Shown here piece after piece: positions 1 through 10,989 of a DNA stretch of 64,000 nucleotides. Below the pieces are notes generated by a model. It ran no database searches. It saw nothing but the letters and a program-made list of their open reading frames with translations, and had not been told where the DNA came from. Both the position numbers and the translations under genes were made by a program. The stretch is from Beta vulgaris subsp. vulgaris (taxonomy: Eukaryota > Streptophyta > Magnoliopsida > Caryophyllales > Amaranthaceae): assembly GCF_026745355.1 (NCBI RefSeq), contig NC_079206.1, positions 9,944,031 to 10,008,030 of the forward strand, read 5' to 3'. How positions within the stretch are numbered: position 1 is the stretch's first letter; every line of letters begins with the position of its first letter.

Positions 1-122
1 CTGACTTGAATTGCTCAACGATTGAATCTGCAATGAGAATTATAGCTGGAACTGCTGCCAACATGGGAATTGACATTGACCCACCTGTTCTTGAACCTAA
101 GAAGAAAGCAGTCATCTTTTAA
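1..122 (+). CDS. RPL11: Plastid ribosomal protein L11, last exon (partial)
   Basis: This is the C-terminal end of plastid 50S ribosomal protein L11, a nuclear-encoded protein that binds 23S rRNA at the GTPase-associated centre of the chloroplast ribosome. An open frame enters from the left edge and reads through about 40 residues to TAA at 120-122. It contains the stretch ESAMRIIAGTAANMGIDID followed by a basic tail (EPKKKAVIF). The GTAANMG block is the L11 C-terminal rRNA-binding signature, and the DIDPP and EPKKK tail is what I recall of plant plastid L11 proteins. The rest of the gene, including the transit peptide, lies outside the window. The frame is fixed by its agreement with the family across the whole stretch. 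A mitochondrial L11 is the main alternative but ends differently in the copies I know. Confidence 0.85.
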   Translation, partial: DLNCSTIESAMRIIAGTAANMGIDIDPPVLEPKKKAVIF

Positions 123-279
123 TTTTATCTATCATAGTCAGTTTTTGTAGGCTGCTTAAATGTTCCCCTTGATTGATTGATTCTCTTATTGTGCTGGATA
201 CATGGATGTTTTTTAATTAGTCTTTTATCCGTATATCTAATGTATATTGAAAAAAAGATGAATCGTAGTCATCCATTTG

Positions 280-420
280 AGTTTGCTCATGAGAGTGAGG
301 AATTGCTTAGAACATGTCTCCCGGTTCCAAGAGGTATTGAGATCGATTCTCACCTTTAGGAAGTTGGGATCCCATTATTCACCTCTTGCTGCTGTTGGGA
401 TGATTATTGTTTTCTTAGGA
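280..420 (+). repeat. Degenerate tRNA-derived SINE in the L11 3' flank
   Basis: The segment carries a box-B-like GATCGATTCTCACC followed by AAGTTGGGATCCC. The same order is seen in the better preserved copy at 36305-36440. The left part resembles that copy's head with substitutions. It may be transcribed as part of the L11 3' UTR. No target duplication was found and the ends are approximate. The rest of 123-720 shows nothing else recognisable. Confidence 0.45.
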
Positions 421-726
421 TCGGATTTGATACAACAAGCTTTTAGAAAGGCGAATGCAGAGGCAACATTGATGATCCAATATCATCCATGGGACCTCAG
501 TTTCAATAATGCTCATTGCCTTTTTTTTATGAAGGGAAATAGTGCTCATTGCCTAGTAAATAGTACATAAAGACACTTATACATCTTTTTGAAATGATGG
601 GGAAGATCAACCTGTTACCCTAGAGTAATTTTTATACGTTGAGCAACGGCCGTTCATTCTTGTTTTGATGATCATTGCACAGGTTTAGTACTAGTTTTAT
701 ACGAAAGATCATCTATGTGGGGTAGA

Positions 727-986
727 TGAGGGTGTGCAAGGAGCCCAACAGCACAGGGCCCCTAAAATTATAAAGGCCCCAAAATATATTATTTTGAAAA
801 TTTTACTTCATATTTGAAGAAATCACCCTTGTTTCCCACCTTTAATAAATTTGTCAATGATTTATCTTTAGATTTTCAACTTCCTATCTTTAGAACTCTA
901 ACCTTCTATCTTTATTTTCAATAAATTTAGGGGCCCAATTTTCATATTAGAACCGGGGCACCAAAATCTCCAAGACGGCCCTAATC
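727..986. mobile_element. Probable degenerate hAT-type short element
   Basis: The right end reads CTCCAAGACGGCCCTAA and the left end AGGGTGTGCAAGGAG. These form an imperfect inverted pair of about 16 bp, with GGGGCCC-type subterminal motifs on both sides. No coding capacity is seen and no clear 8-bp target duplication remains. The assignment rests on the end sequence style and GGCCC motifs. Confidence 0.35.
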
Positions 987-1128
987 TTAACACAATGTCA
1001 ATTGTCAAATTCAAAAGATCTTTTCATTTGTTCAGAATAGTTTGTTAAAGAATCAGGAAAAGCACGAAATGCCAAACCATATGATTTGGTGGAACACATC
1101 AAACTGTAATGTCATTAACACTATAACC

Positions 1129-1426
1129 TAGAGGTGATCATTTTGGCCCGGCCTGCTGGCCCGGCCCGGCCCGTTTTTGGGTCGGGTTTTGGGCAGAATT
1201 TTTCGGCCCGCGGGCCCGGTCGTTTTTTTTTGGTCTTTGGGCGGGCTTTGGGCAAGCTAAAAACGACTTTTTAGTTTATTTTTTTGGCCCGACCCGTTTT
1301 GGCCCGCAAAAGCCCGGCCCGAAATAGCGGGCTCTGGACAAAAAAAATCGGCCCAAATTTAGGCCCGGCCCGGCCCGACCAATGGGCAAAATTTTTTGGC
1401 CGCTGCCCGACCCATGATCACCTCTA
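1129..1426. mobile_element. hAT-type MITE with GGCCCGG-rich interior
   Basis: The ends are perfect inverted repeats, TAGAGGTGATCA and TGATCACCTCTA. They are flanked by a perfect 8-bp direct repeat, CTATAACC (1121-1128 and 1427-1434). An 8-bp duplication and a TAGAG start fit the hAT superfamily. The 298-bp interior is a series of GGCCCGG, CCCGGCC and GGGTCGGG motifs and carries no transposase. Small open frames inside it are not genes. Confidence 0.85.
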
Positions 1427-1434
1427 CTATAACC

Positions 1435-2366
1435 ATAAATGTCAGATGTGGGAAAACATATTTCTACAACGCGTCATTTTTTGATAACATACTAGTTATT
1501 AGGCACGGGTTATGTTTCGGGTAAGAAAATTTTCATTTATCAATATTGGACTTTAAGATGATAACACAAAATACAATTTTATATAGTAGTTAAAACTTTA
1601 GTATATGAACTTGAGGTCATGGGATCAAAACCTATGCTATGCAATTTCTAATTTTTTTTATTCATGGGATCGAAACCTATTAGATATCAAGTTCCAAACC
1701 TATATTATCTTGATTTAATTCCTGATTTCAAAACCATACTGTTATATGAACCAAACATCCTTTTAATATTATTTAAGTATACAAGAAGCTGCCTACATAT
1801 CACATTGTTAAGTAGTTAATGGTACGACGTGAGTTACCGATTAGCAATAACATATATATGAGTTATAATTGTTAGTATTGATAAACATATACTTTTATGA
1901 AATTACTTATAGTACCATATCGTTATAGAATTATCCTCTTATCTCACCAAAAAGTCGAAAAAGGGTAGGATTTAGTTATGGATCAAAAAAACACAGAAAT
2001 GAGAATGAAATCATTTCGGGAATATGCCATTATTGATTATTGACACAAAAAGCGGAATTCTGTACATGTACCCAAAATCAAAAACCCATAATTTTCTCAA
2101 AATTAAAGAATAGTTAATTCTCAAATCCAATTGCAGAAAGAAGGTTCCTTAAAATATTAATTCACGACCAACACAAACTCACCACAATCTTAAGTATTGA
2201 CCTAGGATTGGAGTTGGAGAAGGTGGGACAGCAACTCAACAAGACGAGCGAACGCGTTGTGCCTTGTCACTGCCATCTCAAACGTTGACCCTCATTTCCA
2301 ATCATCCCATATTTCCACACTATAATCTAGGCTCTTACCCAAAAAATTTAGAATTAAAATGCATAT
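1435..2366. other. AT-rich intergenic DNA, nothing recognised
   Basis: Nearly 1 kb between the hAT element and the pyrophosphatase promoter. I see no long open frame, inverted repeat with a target duplication, or RNA gene here. Confidence 0.5.
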
Positions 2367-2600
2367 TCTCATTTTTTTTATTTGCGACGGTTTAACTTTT
2401 ACACTATTTACAAAATCTATCTCAGGTGATCTTCGGTGATTATAATGAAGGAAAAGATAGAAGTAGATAGTAAAAGGAAAAGGAACTCAGGTAAGAGGAG
2501 AGAAATAAAAGAGAGTTTATTGTCCAAATAGAAAGTGTAGCAAGTAATATGAAACTTCCCATAATAAAAAGTATAGCGAGTATTATAAAACGGAAGGAGT
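2367..2600. mobile_element. Degenerate Stowaway-like MITE next to the promoter
   Basis: The right end reads AAACGGAAGGAGTA, the usual Stowaway terminus next to a TA target. The interior (TTTATTTGCGACGGTTTAAC and AGTATAGCGAGTATTATAAA) has the look of that family. The left terminus is eroded, so the start is approximate. It lies about 200 bp upstream of the pyrophosphatase TATA box. Confidence 0.5.
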
Positions 2601-2787
2601 ACATGTAAACGATGTTTGATTCATTTTAATATATATTTTTCGAATATATACTTTTTATAATTTTTAATTTTTTATAATTAAAAATATTAATGTTTAAAAG
2701 ACTTAAAATTAAGCATTGATAAACGTGAAAGTCAATTAGGTATAAGTAGAAGATATTGCGCTTGCGCAAGTACTGTGCTACTTCTAT

Positions 2788-2795
2788 TATAAAAA
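2788..2795 (+). promoter_or_regulatory. TATA box of the pyrophosphatase gene
   Basis: TATAAAAA lies about 110 bp before the first splice donor (GT at 2900-2901). A start of transcription near 2820 is inferred from the usual TATA spacing, not seen directly. Confidence 0.5.
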
Positions 2796-2819
2796 CCCCT
2801 CAAAATCAGGAGAAGTTTA

Positions 2820-2899
2820 AGGAATTTGTAGATCTCCGATTCTTCTGTATTCGTTCATTCTAAAAGCTTTCGATTTTACGCTCTTCGCTAATTTTTCTG
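2820..2899 (+). other. 5' leader exon of the pyrophosphatase gene
   Basis: A CT-rich leader ends at ...TTTTCTG|GTATGT, a good donor at 2900. The next acceptor, TTTTTAG at 5251-5257, lies four bases before the ATG at 5262. A leader exon followed by a long 5'-UTR intron is common in plant housekeeping genes and often raises expression. The 5' end is inferred. No other exon is needed between the two sites. Confidence 0.5.
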
Positions 2900-3507
2900 G
2901 TATGTTTTTTCAATTTACTGTACTCTTTCCTTTTTTTTTTTTTAATTTCACTTTGTATATTTTACATAGTATTTGCAATTTCATTCTGCTTTTATACATG
3001 TATATCTATCATCAACTCGTATTTTTTCTATTTTTATTTTTTGTACTTTTTATTGATTTTGATTTTTAGATTGCTTGCTTTTGTGTTGATTAAGATTCAG
3101 ATCATTGTCATTAGTACGATGTTTAACTGCGTGCTGAATCTGCTGATTAGTGGGGTCATACATGTGATACATCGTACCTAGCAACTGTTGTTCAATGTTT
3201 TTAGCTTATTTTCTTTTACATCAAAATAGATTATCACTGAAAAGTAATGATCTATAAATTGTATAATTGTCTATATAGTTTAGTATGGGTTCAGGATAAT
3301 CCTAACTAATCTGGCAGCCGAACTGCCGAAGCGATTGCCAACACTAATTACTTACGAAATTATATATATGAGATAATTTTCTCCACCATTTTTAAAAATG
3401 TGCCACATTTGATCTATTTAGAACTTTGACCTCGAATTTCTGTTATTGTATATAGTACAAATGACAATTAAAAACTACAAAGATGATGCGATGATAGTAT
3501 TTATAGA

Positions 3508-4232
3508 TAGGGCTGGCAATGGGTCGGAGATGGGTCGAATAGACCTCAACCCGCCCCATCACCTGCGTACCAAATCTCCATCCATACCATCCATCACCCG
3601 CCAAAAGTTCCATCCATATCTGCCCCATCCGTCAACCGATGGACCGGGTGGGGCGGGTGGGAAATGTATAAAACTAGAAAAAGTTATTTGTATATTAACA
3701 ACTTTAAAAAATTAATAAATAAAAATTTAGCCATCGATGAACCGCAAAGCGACTAAATTTTAATTGTCAATTCTTAATACATGCCAAAATTTAGTACTAA
3801 TGGTAATATTTATATATATATTTATATAGGGGCAAGATCACTTGCGAAATGATCTTTACATGAGAAATGAGAATGAATCTCAACCACACGATTGGATTAG
3901 AGTTATAACACTTGTTCATTAGAGTTACATCCCTTAAATAATTTTGATCCCAAAGAAAAAAAAATTTCGCAAAACTTATTGCGCGTAAAATTCATTATCA
4001 TTTCTCATGTAAGTATGCATTCTCATATGAACTCAATTCTCTCTCTCTCTATATATATATATAAAAGAATTTATTAGTATATTGAGTGAAAAAATTCCCA
4101 CCCATCTCTGACCTGCCCCGCCATCTACTCCACCCGCCACCCTCCGTCATCCGTCTCATTGCGGGTTTTCACCTATTTATCTGGGACGGGTGGGTGGATA
4201 ATTCATTCATCCATTGATAATTGCCGGTTCTA
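3508..4232. mobile_element. hAT-like element inside the first pyrophosphatase intron
   Basis: The ends TAGGGCTGGCAAT and ATTGCCGGTTCTA are imperfect inverted repeats. They are flanked by a degenerate 8-bp repeat of the form tttRtagR. Subterminal runs of CCCGCC and GGGTGGG motifs mirror each other. A second inverted pair around ACATGAGAAATGA (near 3852 and 4000) lies inside and may mark a nested element. No transposase is encoded. Its insertion lengthens the 5'-UTR intron to 2358 bp. Confidence 0.65.
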
Positions 4233-4685
4233 TTTGTAGGGGTGAATTTGAACAGGTCCAACCTCACATTGCTACTTTAAAGTTACTTTTGATAAATTGA
4301 GTGTTAAAATGAGAGGAAAACTCAAATGTTACCAAGTCGTGCTAAACTAGCCCCAGTTTTACCTAATTTTTTTTAACCCCTTGTAAAGTGGGATTTGAAA
4401 ATGTCGATTTTGTACATGCAAGTGGTATATTTTTTGGGCTAACATGATGGAACTAGCTAGCGAATTGTGTTCTTGACTTCCTGCACACATTCATGTGTGC
4501 TGATTTACGTAAAACTGCTGCAAACTATGTGCTCCCACCAAAGAGCCTCTTGTCAATTTCATTTATGAAGATAATGATAGGTTGTTTCCCTTAAGAGAGG
4601 GTCACCTAAACATTTATTTCTACCTTCTCAAAAAAAGATGTAAAAATAAATTGATTGCTAAACTCATTGGTTCCTAAATCACTTA

Positions 4686-4910
4686 GATATCCAAACTGCC
4701 TACACATTGGGAATTTTGGATTTTATTTTATTATTTTTTCGGAAAACAATTGCATAAAAGGTTTATTCATAGACTGTTTTTTCCGTATAGATTACTTGAT
4801 ATCCAAACTGCCTACGCATTGGGAATTTTGGATTTTATTTTATTATGTTTTTCGGAAAACAATTGCATAAAAGGTTTATTCATAGACTGTTTTTTCCGTA
4901 TAGATTACTA
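4686..4910. repeat. 112-bp tandem duplication in the first pyrophosphatase intron
   Basis: The stretch starting GATATCCAAACTGCCTAC at 4686 is repeated from 4798 with only a few differences, and both copies end in CCGTATAGATTACT. It lies in the 5'-UTR intron, so the small open frame across it is not expected to be coding. Confidence 0.85.
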
Positions 4911-5261
4911 GATGGTGTTGGATGTTCTAAATTTTCTTTTCTTGACGTTTTTAAGCTAGTGTGTGATGCCTTTCTGCTACTGTATTATCTTCAAAATACA
5001 TGGTGCACTCCTTTCAAAATTGTGTCATTGCGTGGTACAATTAAACCTAACTCAAACAATCATAAAATACATCTTGTTCTGATAAACCCATCAAGACCAC
5101 CCTTTTGTGATGAGTTTTGAGAGTGGTCCACCAGTTGTACTAGAATTTATAACACCAAATGTTTGTCTTCGGGAGAGTGTGATCAATAAACAAAATCATA
5201 GCTGATGTGTTACGATAAATTGAAGATGCGCTTACGCAGTTTGTTTCTAATTTTTAGAAAC

Positions 5262-6866
5262 ATGGATGAGGAGATGAATGCTGTTGCGGAGATGAATGCT
5301 GTTGCTTCTAAAGTAAAAGAAGAGTATCGCCGAGCTCCGAAGTTGAACCAAAGGATCATTTCGTCAATGTCAAGGAGATCTGTTGCGGCCCATCCTTGGC
5401 ATGATCTCGAGATTGGTAAATTTCAAACTTTTTTTTTTTGATCTTCGGTATGTTATTTTCGAATGAATCTAAGTGGTTTTCCATATTCTGTTTACAGGAC
5501 CTAATGCCCCTGAAATCTGTAACTGTGTAAGTGGTCATCTGCTTCAGCTTGCTAAGCCCCAGTTTTTTATTACATTTGACTGACTTGCTTGTAACTAATA
5601 ACACCTGAAACCTTGAACATTACTTGCTATCATTCTACTCCAGGTTGTTGAGATACCTAAAGGGAGCAAGGTCAAGTATGAGCTTGACAAGAAAACTGGA
5701 CTTATTATGGTGAGTTCAGAATGTACTCACCTACTCATTATGCCACGGCAAAGATCAATGCCTCAAACTTTTTACCTGGAATATCTGTTTCAAGTCTTTC
5801 ATACTTGTCTGTCGTATTCAATTATTTTATACTCCCTTCATTGTTATTAATCATATTCATACTCATTTTGTACTACTCACATACTTCAACGTCAAACTGT
5901 GTAGATTGAGAAAAGAAAAGGGTATACTTATTGTCTTATTCCATACATTGCCTAATGTCTTATCCTTCTTCAGGTTGATCGAATATTATACTCATCTGTG
6001 GTCTATCCTCACAACTATGGTTTTATTCCAAGAACATTGTGCGAAGATGGTGACCCCATGGATGTTTTAGTGCTCATGCAGGTAATGCTCTTGAAGATGA
6101 TCAATTATAATAACTGCATCTTCCCTAGCTGTAATCACTATTCTATGCAGGAAATGGTTTGTCCGAAGGACTGCTATACGTATAAAAATATGCAGAATTT
6201 GAGGCTTAGAATTTTTGTCATGTTTTCTGTCTTCTGCAGGAACCAGTCGTCCCAGGTTGCTTTCTTCGAGCCCGGGCAATTGGTTTAATGCCTATGATTG
6301 ATCAGGTTCTACTTTGTAAAAGGGTTATTGTAGTCCAAAATCATTTCTTGACAATTAGTTAACTGATGATAACCTCTTTGTTTTATCCGTAATCAGGGGG
6401 AGAAAGACGATAAGATAATTGCAGTTTGTGCCGATGATCCTGAAGTTCGCCATTACACTGATATCAACCAGCTTCCTCCTCATCGTTTGGCTGAGATCAG
6501 ACGCTTTTTTGAGGACTGTATCCTTCAATTATTTGTGTAAACTGATAAGTAATTTATCCGTAGAATTAAACTTATATAACTGATACATTTTTGTGAAAGG
6601 AACATTATTTCTTTTTCTTAACAAACTTTTAGACAAGAAAAATGAGAACAAAGAGGTTGCAGTGAATGAATTTTTGCCAGCTCAAATTGCTCATGATGCC
6701 ATCCAGCACTCTATGTAAGTATGAAGTAGTATTGCAAAATGTTCTTCAAGGGTCATGAAGCCAACTTCTGTAGGTTTCTGAACTAATTTCCATCTCTTTT
6801 GTTTTTGTGCTCGGAAATTTTAGGGATCTCTATGCGGAATACATCCTACAGACATTGAGGAGATGA
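5262..6866 (+). CDS. PPA: Soluble inorganic pyrophosphatase (eight coding exons)
   Basis: Family I soluble pyrophosphatase hydrolyses pyrophosphate to two phosphates with Mg2+ and pulls biosynthetic reactions forward, in the cytosol for most plant members. Coding exons are 5262-5415, 5498-5526, 5644-5709, 5974-6081, 6240-6305, 6397-6517, 6633-6714 and 6824-6866. Every junction is GT/AG, and they sum to 669 nt, or 222 residues plus stop. Plant relatives are about 210-216 residues. Family blocks in order are [40 protein letters not shown], the metal-binding signature EDGDPMDV (three Asp present), [14 protein letters not shown] and the C-terminal MDLYAEYIL. No transit peptide is apparent, so a cytosolic enzyme is inferred. 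The ATG at 5262 is the first after the acceptor at 5257. An 18-bp tandem repeat gives [12 protein letters not shown] at the N-terminus. The short exon 2 encodes CNC where I expect a hydrophobic residue after Asn. Confidence 0.93.
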
Positions 6867-7190
6867 TGAATGGCACTTTCAATTATTGTCATTCATATCC
6901 TGAAGTAATATTGAAGGCTTTTGGTCACATTGTTACATCTTATTTTTGGTGCTACCTATTTAAGAGTCGATGTTGGAAATCCCAAAAGAAAGAAAAGGAG
7001 ATTTTCCCTGTTCCTTTTCTGAATCTTCTTGTCGAAAATTTTATGTATTGTAGTAAAGCTAAAACAATCTTCATGAACTTTGAAGTTGAGTTTCCTGTAT
7101 CATGTTTGGTTTAGGAGGCTATTGTAATTGTCATTCATTCGACTGTCAATTGTCCTTTTCTTTTATCTATAAAATATACATTATTTTTGT
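6867..7190 (+). other. 3' UTR and downstream flank of the pyrophosphatase gene
   Basis: T-rich sequence follows the stop at 6864-6866. Candidate poly(A) context lies around 7165-7190 (TATAAAATATACA). The open frame beginning at 6863 overlaps the stop in another frame and has no family match, so it is untranslated sequence. Confidence 0.4.
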
Positions 7191-7311
7191 TATAATCCTG
7201 TCTTGAGCAGTTGAAGTTGATAAACTGCTGATGAAACTGTAGTGAAGCTTTGTTTTCATGATGTATTGCTGTGACGTTTGTGGCTGAGTCGTTGGGCATT
7301 GAGTTAGCGTA

Positions 7312-7715
7312 GGGGTGTTCATTTCGAATATCCGATCCGAAAGGATCGGGAAAAAAGTGATCCGAATTAGATCCGAAAGATTTTGTATCGTATTGAATAT
7401 TCGAAAATTTCAGATCGGATCTGCGGATTTTCGAAAACTAAAAAATTGAAATTTTCAAAGGAAAAGTTCATAAAAAAAATTTCGGATCGGATCGTCGGAT
7501 ATTTCGGGATATCCGGTCTTGAAAACGGATATTTCAGATTGGATATCCGAAAATATCCGAAAATCTTCCATGTTTCGGATATCTGAAAATGAAAAATTCT
7601 GATCCCTACTTATTTCAAAAAAATTTCGGATATCCGATCTAAAATATCTGGAAACTAAAAAAGCGGATCTGATATCCAAAAAATCGGATCACGAATTGGA
7701 TGCTTACGAACACCC
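7312..7715. mobile_element. hAT-like MITE with GATCCGAAA-type repeats
   Basis: The ends GGGGTGTTC and GAACACCC form an inverted pair. The flanks TTAGCGTA and TTAGACGTA look like a target duplication that has gained one base. The interior is made of TCGGATATCCGA-type palindromic motifs on both strands and has no coding capacity. Confidence 0.65.
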
Positions 7716-7795
7716 TTAGACGTAAGTATTGTAAACTTCACAAGCCTTATATGGGTGAAGCAAATGTTTTCTTTTCCTTGTATTATGGGTTAGAC

Positions 7796-8146
7796 ATAGG
7801 GGTTGTTTGACAATTGATTGTTGGTTGTTGGCTGTTTTAGTTGGTTTGTTTGACTGGCTGGAAGTATTGACTGTATGTATTGGCTTTTTGAGTTGGTTGT
7901 TCAAGCCAGTTGTTTGCAAAAGTATTTGGTAAAATTAGTTGTGGTTGTTGGCTGTTTATTAGAGAGTTTGTGGACCAACAAGCCAAAAGTCAATCCAAAA
8001 AGCTACTCCAGACAACCTTTCATTTTGACTCAAAAGCCAGCTTTTCAGCCAACCAAAAAGCCAATAACCAAACACTTTTTTTTGGTTGTTTGACCAAATT
8101 CAAAAGCTAAAAGCAAATAAAAAAGCCATTTACCAAACATAACCTT
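7796..8146. mobile_element. hAT-like MITE of the TTTGG-ended type
   Basis: The left end GGGGTTGTTTGACAA and right end TTTACCAAACATAACC are imperfect inverted repeats. The interior is rich in TTGGTTGTTGGCTG and the complementary CAGCCAACCAAAAAGCC. No target duplication could be fixed, so the ends are approximate. Confidence 0.5.
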
Positions 8147-8690
8147 AATTAAATACAAAACATGTTTAGGTCATGATGAACGGATGTTTGTTCAACCGCT
8201 TGAGGATGCTCACTAAGGGTGTATTATTTTATTTATTCGACCTTATTAGCCCTTAGCCTATCTTATTATCCTTATATGAACTAATCTCAAATTATCTACC
8301 CTATATGTAAGTCAAATGAACTAATCTAAAACTAGGTCTTTCTATAAACAAGTTATACTATGGTGATCAGAATAACTCGTAACAAAAAGGTGATAAAAAG
8401 TAGAAATAAACCCCAAGTCTTAATGGATTAAAGAACAACGTCTTGAAGTGTTTGGTAATGTAATTTTTTATCATACACTTAGGTATATTCAAGGCTATTT
8501 TTTTTTTCTCACTGCTTATATTAAACCTCTAAATGAGCATAATCACATAATAGATAGAGCTCCAAATGAACAAATGAGCAAAAAAAAAATTGGTATACCC
8601 AAGTATATGATATATGCACTTTTCGGTAATTGGTATGTATAACAAAAAGTGTAGGACAATATAGGATAATTTTTTTAAAAGGTAAGAAGA
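8147..8690. other. AT-rich spacer, nothing recognised
   Basis: Short open frames here have no recognisable domain. No repeat with clear ends was seen. Confidence 0.4.
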
Positions 8691-8736
8691 ATAAATTAGG
8701 AGACCCTCCGCACGAGGGGAACTCTTAATTCATCGT

Positions 8737-10985
8737 TTACAAGGATATCATGAAGAGCTGATCTATTACAATCATCAATACAAAAACTGATTCTATTAGG
8801 TGACCAACATTAGCTATCCAACTCACGACTTTGTTTGGTTTTCGAAAGATGTGCATGATGCTCCAATTGTTGAATTGCTGAAGAAGGAATTTGATATCTT
8901 GGACGATATGGGCTATTTGCCATGGGGGGGGGGGGGCAAAGACCTTTGACAACGTTGATGAGTAAGTTGTCGCCTTCAATTTGGAGATTGTTGATGTTCT
9001 CTTTAAGTGACAGGAGAATCTCTTGGTGAAGGTCCATGGCTTCCGCAATGAAGACTTGCGTGTTACCTAGATTGAAGGCAGCAGCTTTGCAGACCTTACC
9101 ATTATGGTCTCTAATGATGACTCCCGCAGCGGCAGACTGTAGTCGAACCGAGCCATCAAAGTTGAGCTTGAAATGAGAGGAGGGAGGCGACTCCCAAGCG
9201 ACGAGGAGGAGTGAGTTGTTAGGCGGATGGGGAAAGGAGAAAGAGTGAAAATGTAGGGGGATGCCACTTACGTGGCATTCGCCAATCTTATTTCTGAGGG
9301 TCCATTCAGAGTGCATAAATTTGGCCTTATGTAGAATTCTGTGAATATTTAATTTGTTGTTTCCGAAGATGATTTCATTCCTTTCCTCCATATACTCCAT
9401 ATCAGAAAAATGTATTTGGCCAATAAGGAATGTTTGCATTTAAGCGAATGAAGCATTGTCCGTATGTTGGTGAGATTACGTTTAAAAGGGAACCATTTTG
9501 TTAAATCATGGAGGCGCCAAAAGGAAAGAAGGTGTGGGCATGTTCCGAATAGGTGATCAATAGTTTCTCCATTGCAGTTACAAATCCTGCAAGAGTTTGT
9601 GTCGATAATATGTTATTGAACAGGGTGGAGCGAGTCCCTAGACTATTGTGACAGATTTGCCATAGGAAACTTTTGGGGGGGGGATGTCAATTTTCCGAAT
9701 CCATCTAAAAAGGCCATTTTCCCCTATTGGGGTCCAAATTATGGGCTAGCCATGTTGTGGTCTTAATTGTGAACTCCCCTGAAGGGTGAAGCTCCCAAAC
9801 TGGAGTATCATAAAAGTCATTTTGAGGGATTGGTATTCCTTTGATTGTATTAAGAAGATGTGAAGGAACAATTTGACGTAATTTGGTTGGATCCTTAGTG
9901 CAGTTAGGCAGAATAAAATTGTCGAGAGTAAGATTTGGGTCTATTTGATGCATGGGAGTGTTGAGCAAGGAGATAAGATTTTCACTATGACAACAGTTGT
10001 GCAACCAGAAAAGAATGTTTTTTCCATTTTCAATTTGCCAACGCGTACCTTTGTGCAAGAAGTCTCTCTAAAGGAGACTTTTTTTCCAGATAGGGAAGTC
10101 TTGAGGCTTTGGAGTGTAAGTGAACAGTGATGCTTGCCGTAGATATTTTGCTTTCATTAGTTCCCATAAACTTTTATGGTCTGTAGCAATTTTCCATCTT
10201 AGCTTAGCCAGGAAAGCTTTGTTCATTGGAAGAGTTTTCCGCAAGCCTAGTCCACCCAATGCTTTAGGTTGGCAAATTGTGTCCCAAACGATCATGGGGA
10301 TACTATTTTTATCTTTATTTTGTTTCCAGAAGAAGTTTTGATGAATTTTGTCAATATTATGAGCTATATCCGCGGGGAGCATTGAAGAATCACAGACATA
10401 CGATGGAAGGGCTTCGAGGTTACTCTCGATGAGGGTGAGTCGTCCTGCTTTTGACAAGAAGTTTCCTTCCCAGTGGTTGATTATTTGCTGTGATTTCTGT
10501 AAAATACGTTTATAATCTTCTGTAGCCGGATGATAATTACTAAAGAAAACTCCCAGATAACGTCCCAAGGAGGAATTTCGAAGCATATTAAATTGGCTTG
10601 CCAAGTGGTGTTTCTTTTAATGAGGGATCTTCTTGGAGAAGATTATCGATGATTTGTGGAAGTTAACTAACTGGCTTGAAAGTTCACAGAACTTGTCTAT
10701 TGCGTTTTTAATATTCTGGCACACAGTAGGCGTTGCTTTACAAAAGAGAAGATTGTCATATGCAAAAAGTAAACAGGGAATGTTTGGAGTTTTGGGGGAT
10801 AATTTGAACCCTATTCTTGAACCCGATATTGACTAGCGAAAGTGAGTTGTCGAATGAACACTTCCATACACAGGATGAAGAGGTAGTGTGATAGGGGGTC
10901 ACCCTACCTCAGTCCCTTTGATGGTTTGAACCAAGGCGAGGATTGGCCATTTACTTTAAATAAGGAGAGAGTGTTCGGCCCATTA
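8737..10985 (-). pseudogene. L1-type LINE, 3' half of ORF2, degenerate
   Basis: On the minus strand the order is reverse transcriptase, thumb, zinc-finger linker and RNase H, as in plant L1 elements. Near 10900-10750 the translation gives GDPLSHYLFILCMEVF followed by LFAYDNLLF, where the catalytic FADD box is expected. The thumb and connection region is 10604-10068 (GRYLGVFF, GNFLSKAGRLTLIESNL). The zf-RVT region runs from about 10058 to 9450 (PVWELHPSGEFTIKT, then CRICNCNGETIDHLF in another frame). RNase H is in 9439-8810 (LNFDGSVRLQSAAAGVIIRD, and EGDNLLINVV). Stops and frameshifts separate these blocks, and a Tyr replaces the first catalytic Asp of FADD, so the copy is dead. The 5' half and ORF1 are missing. 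A 13-base G run at 8924-8936 sits in the RNase H tail. Confidence 0.85.
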
Positions 10986-10989
10986 TCCA

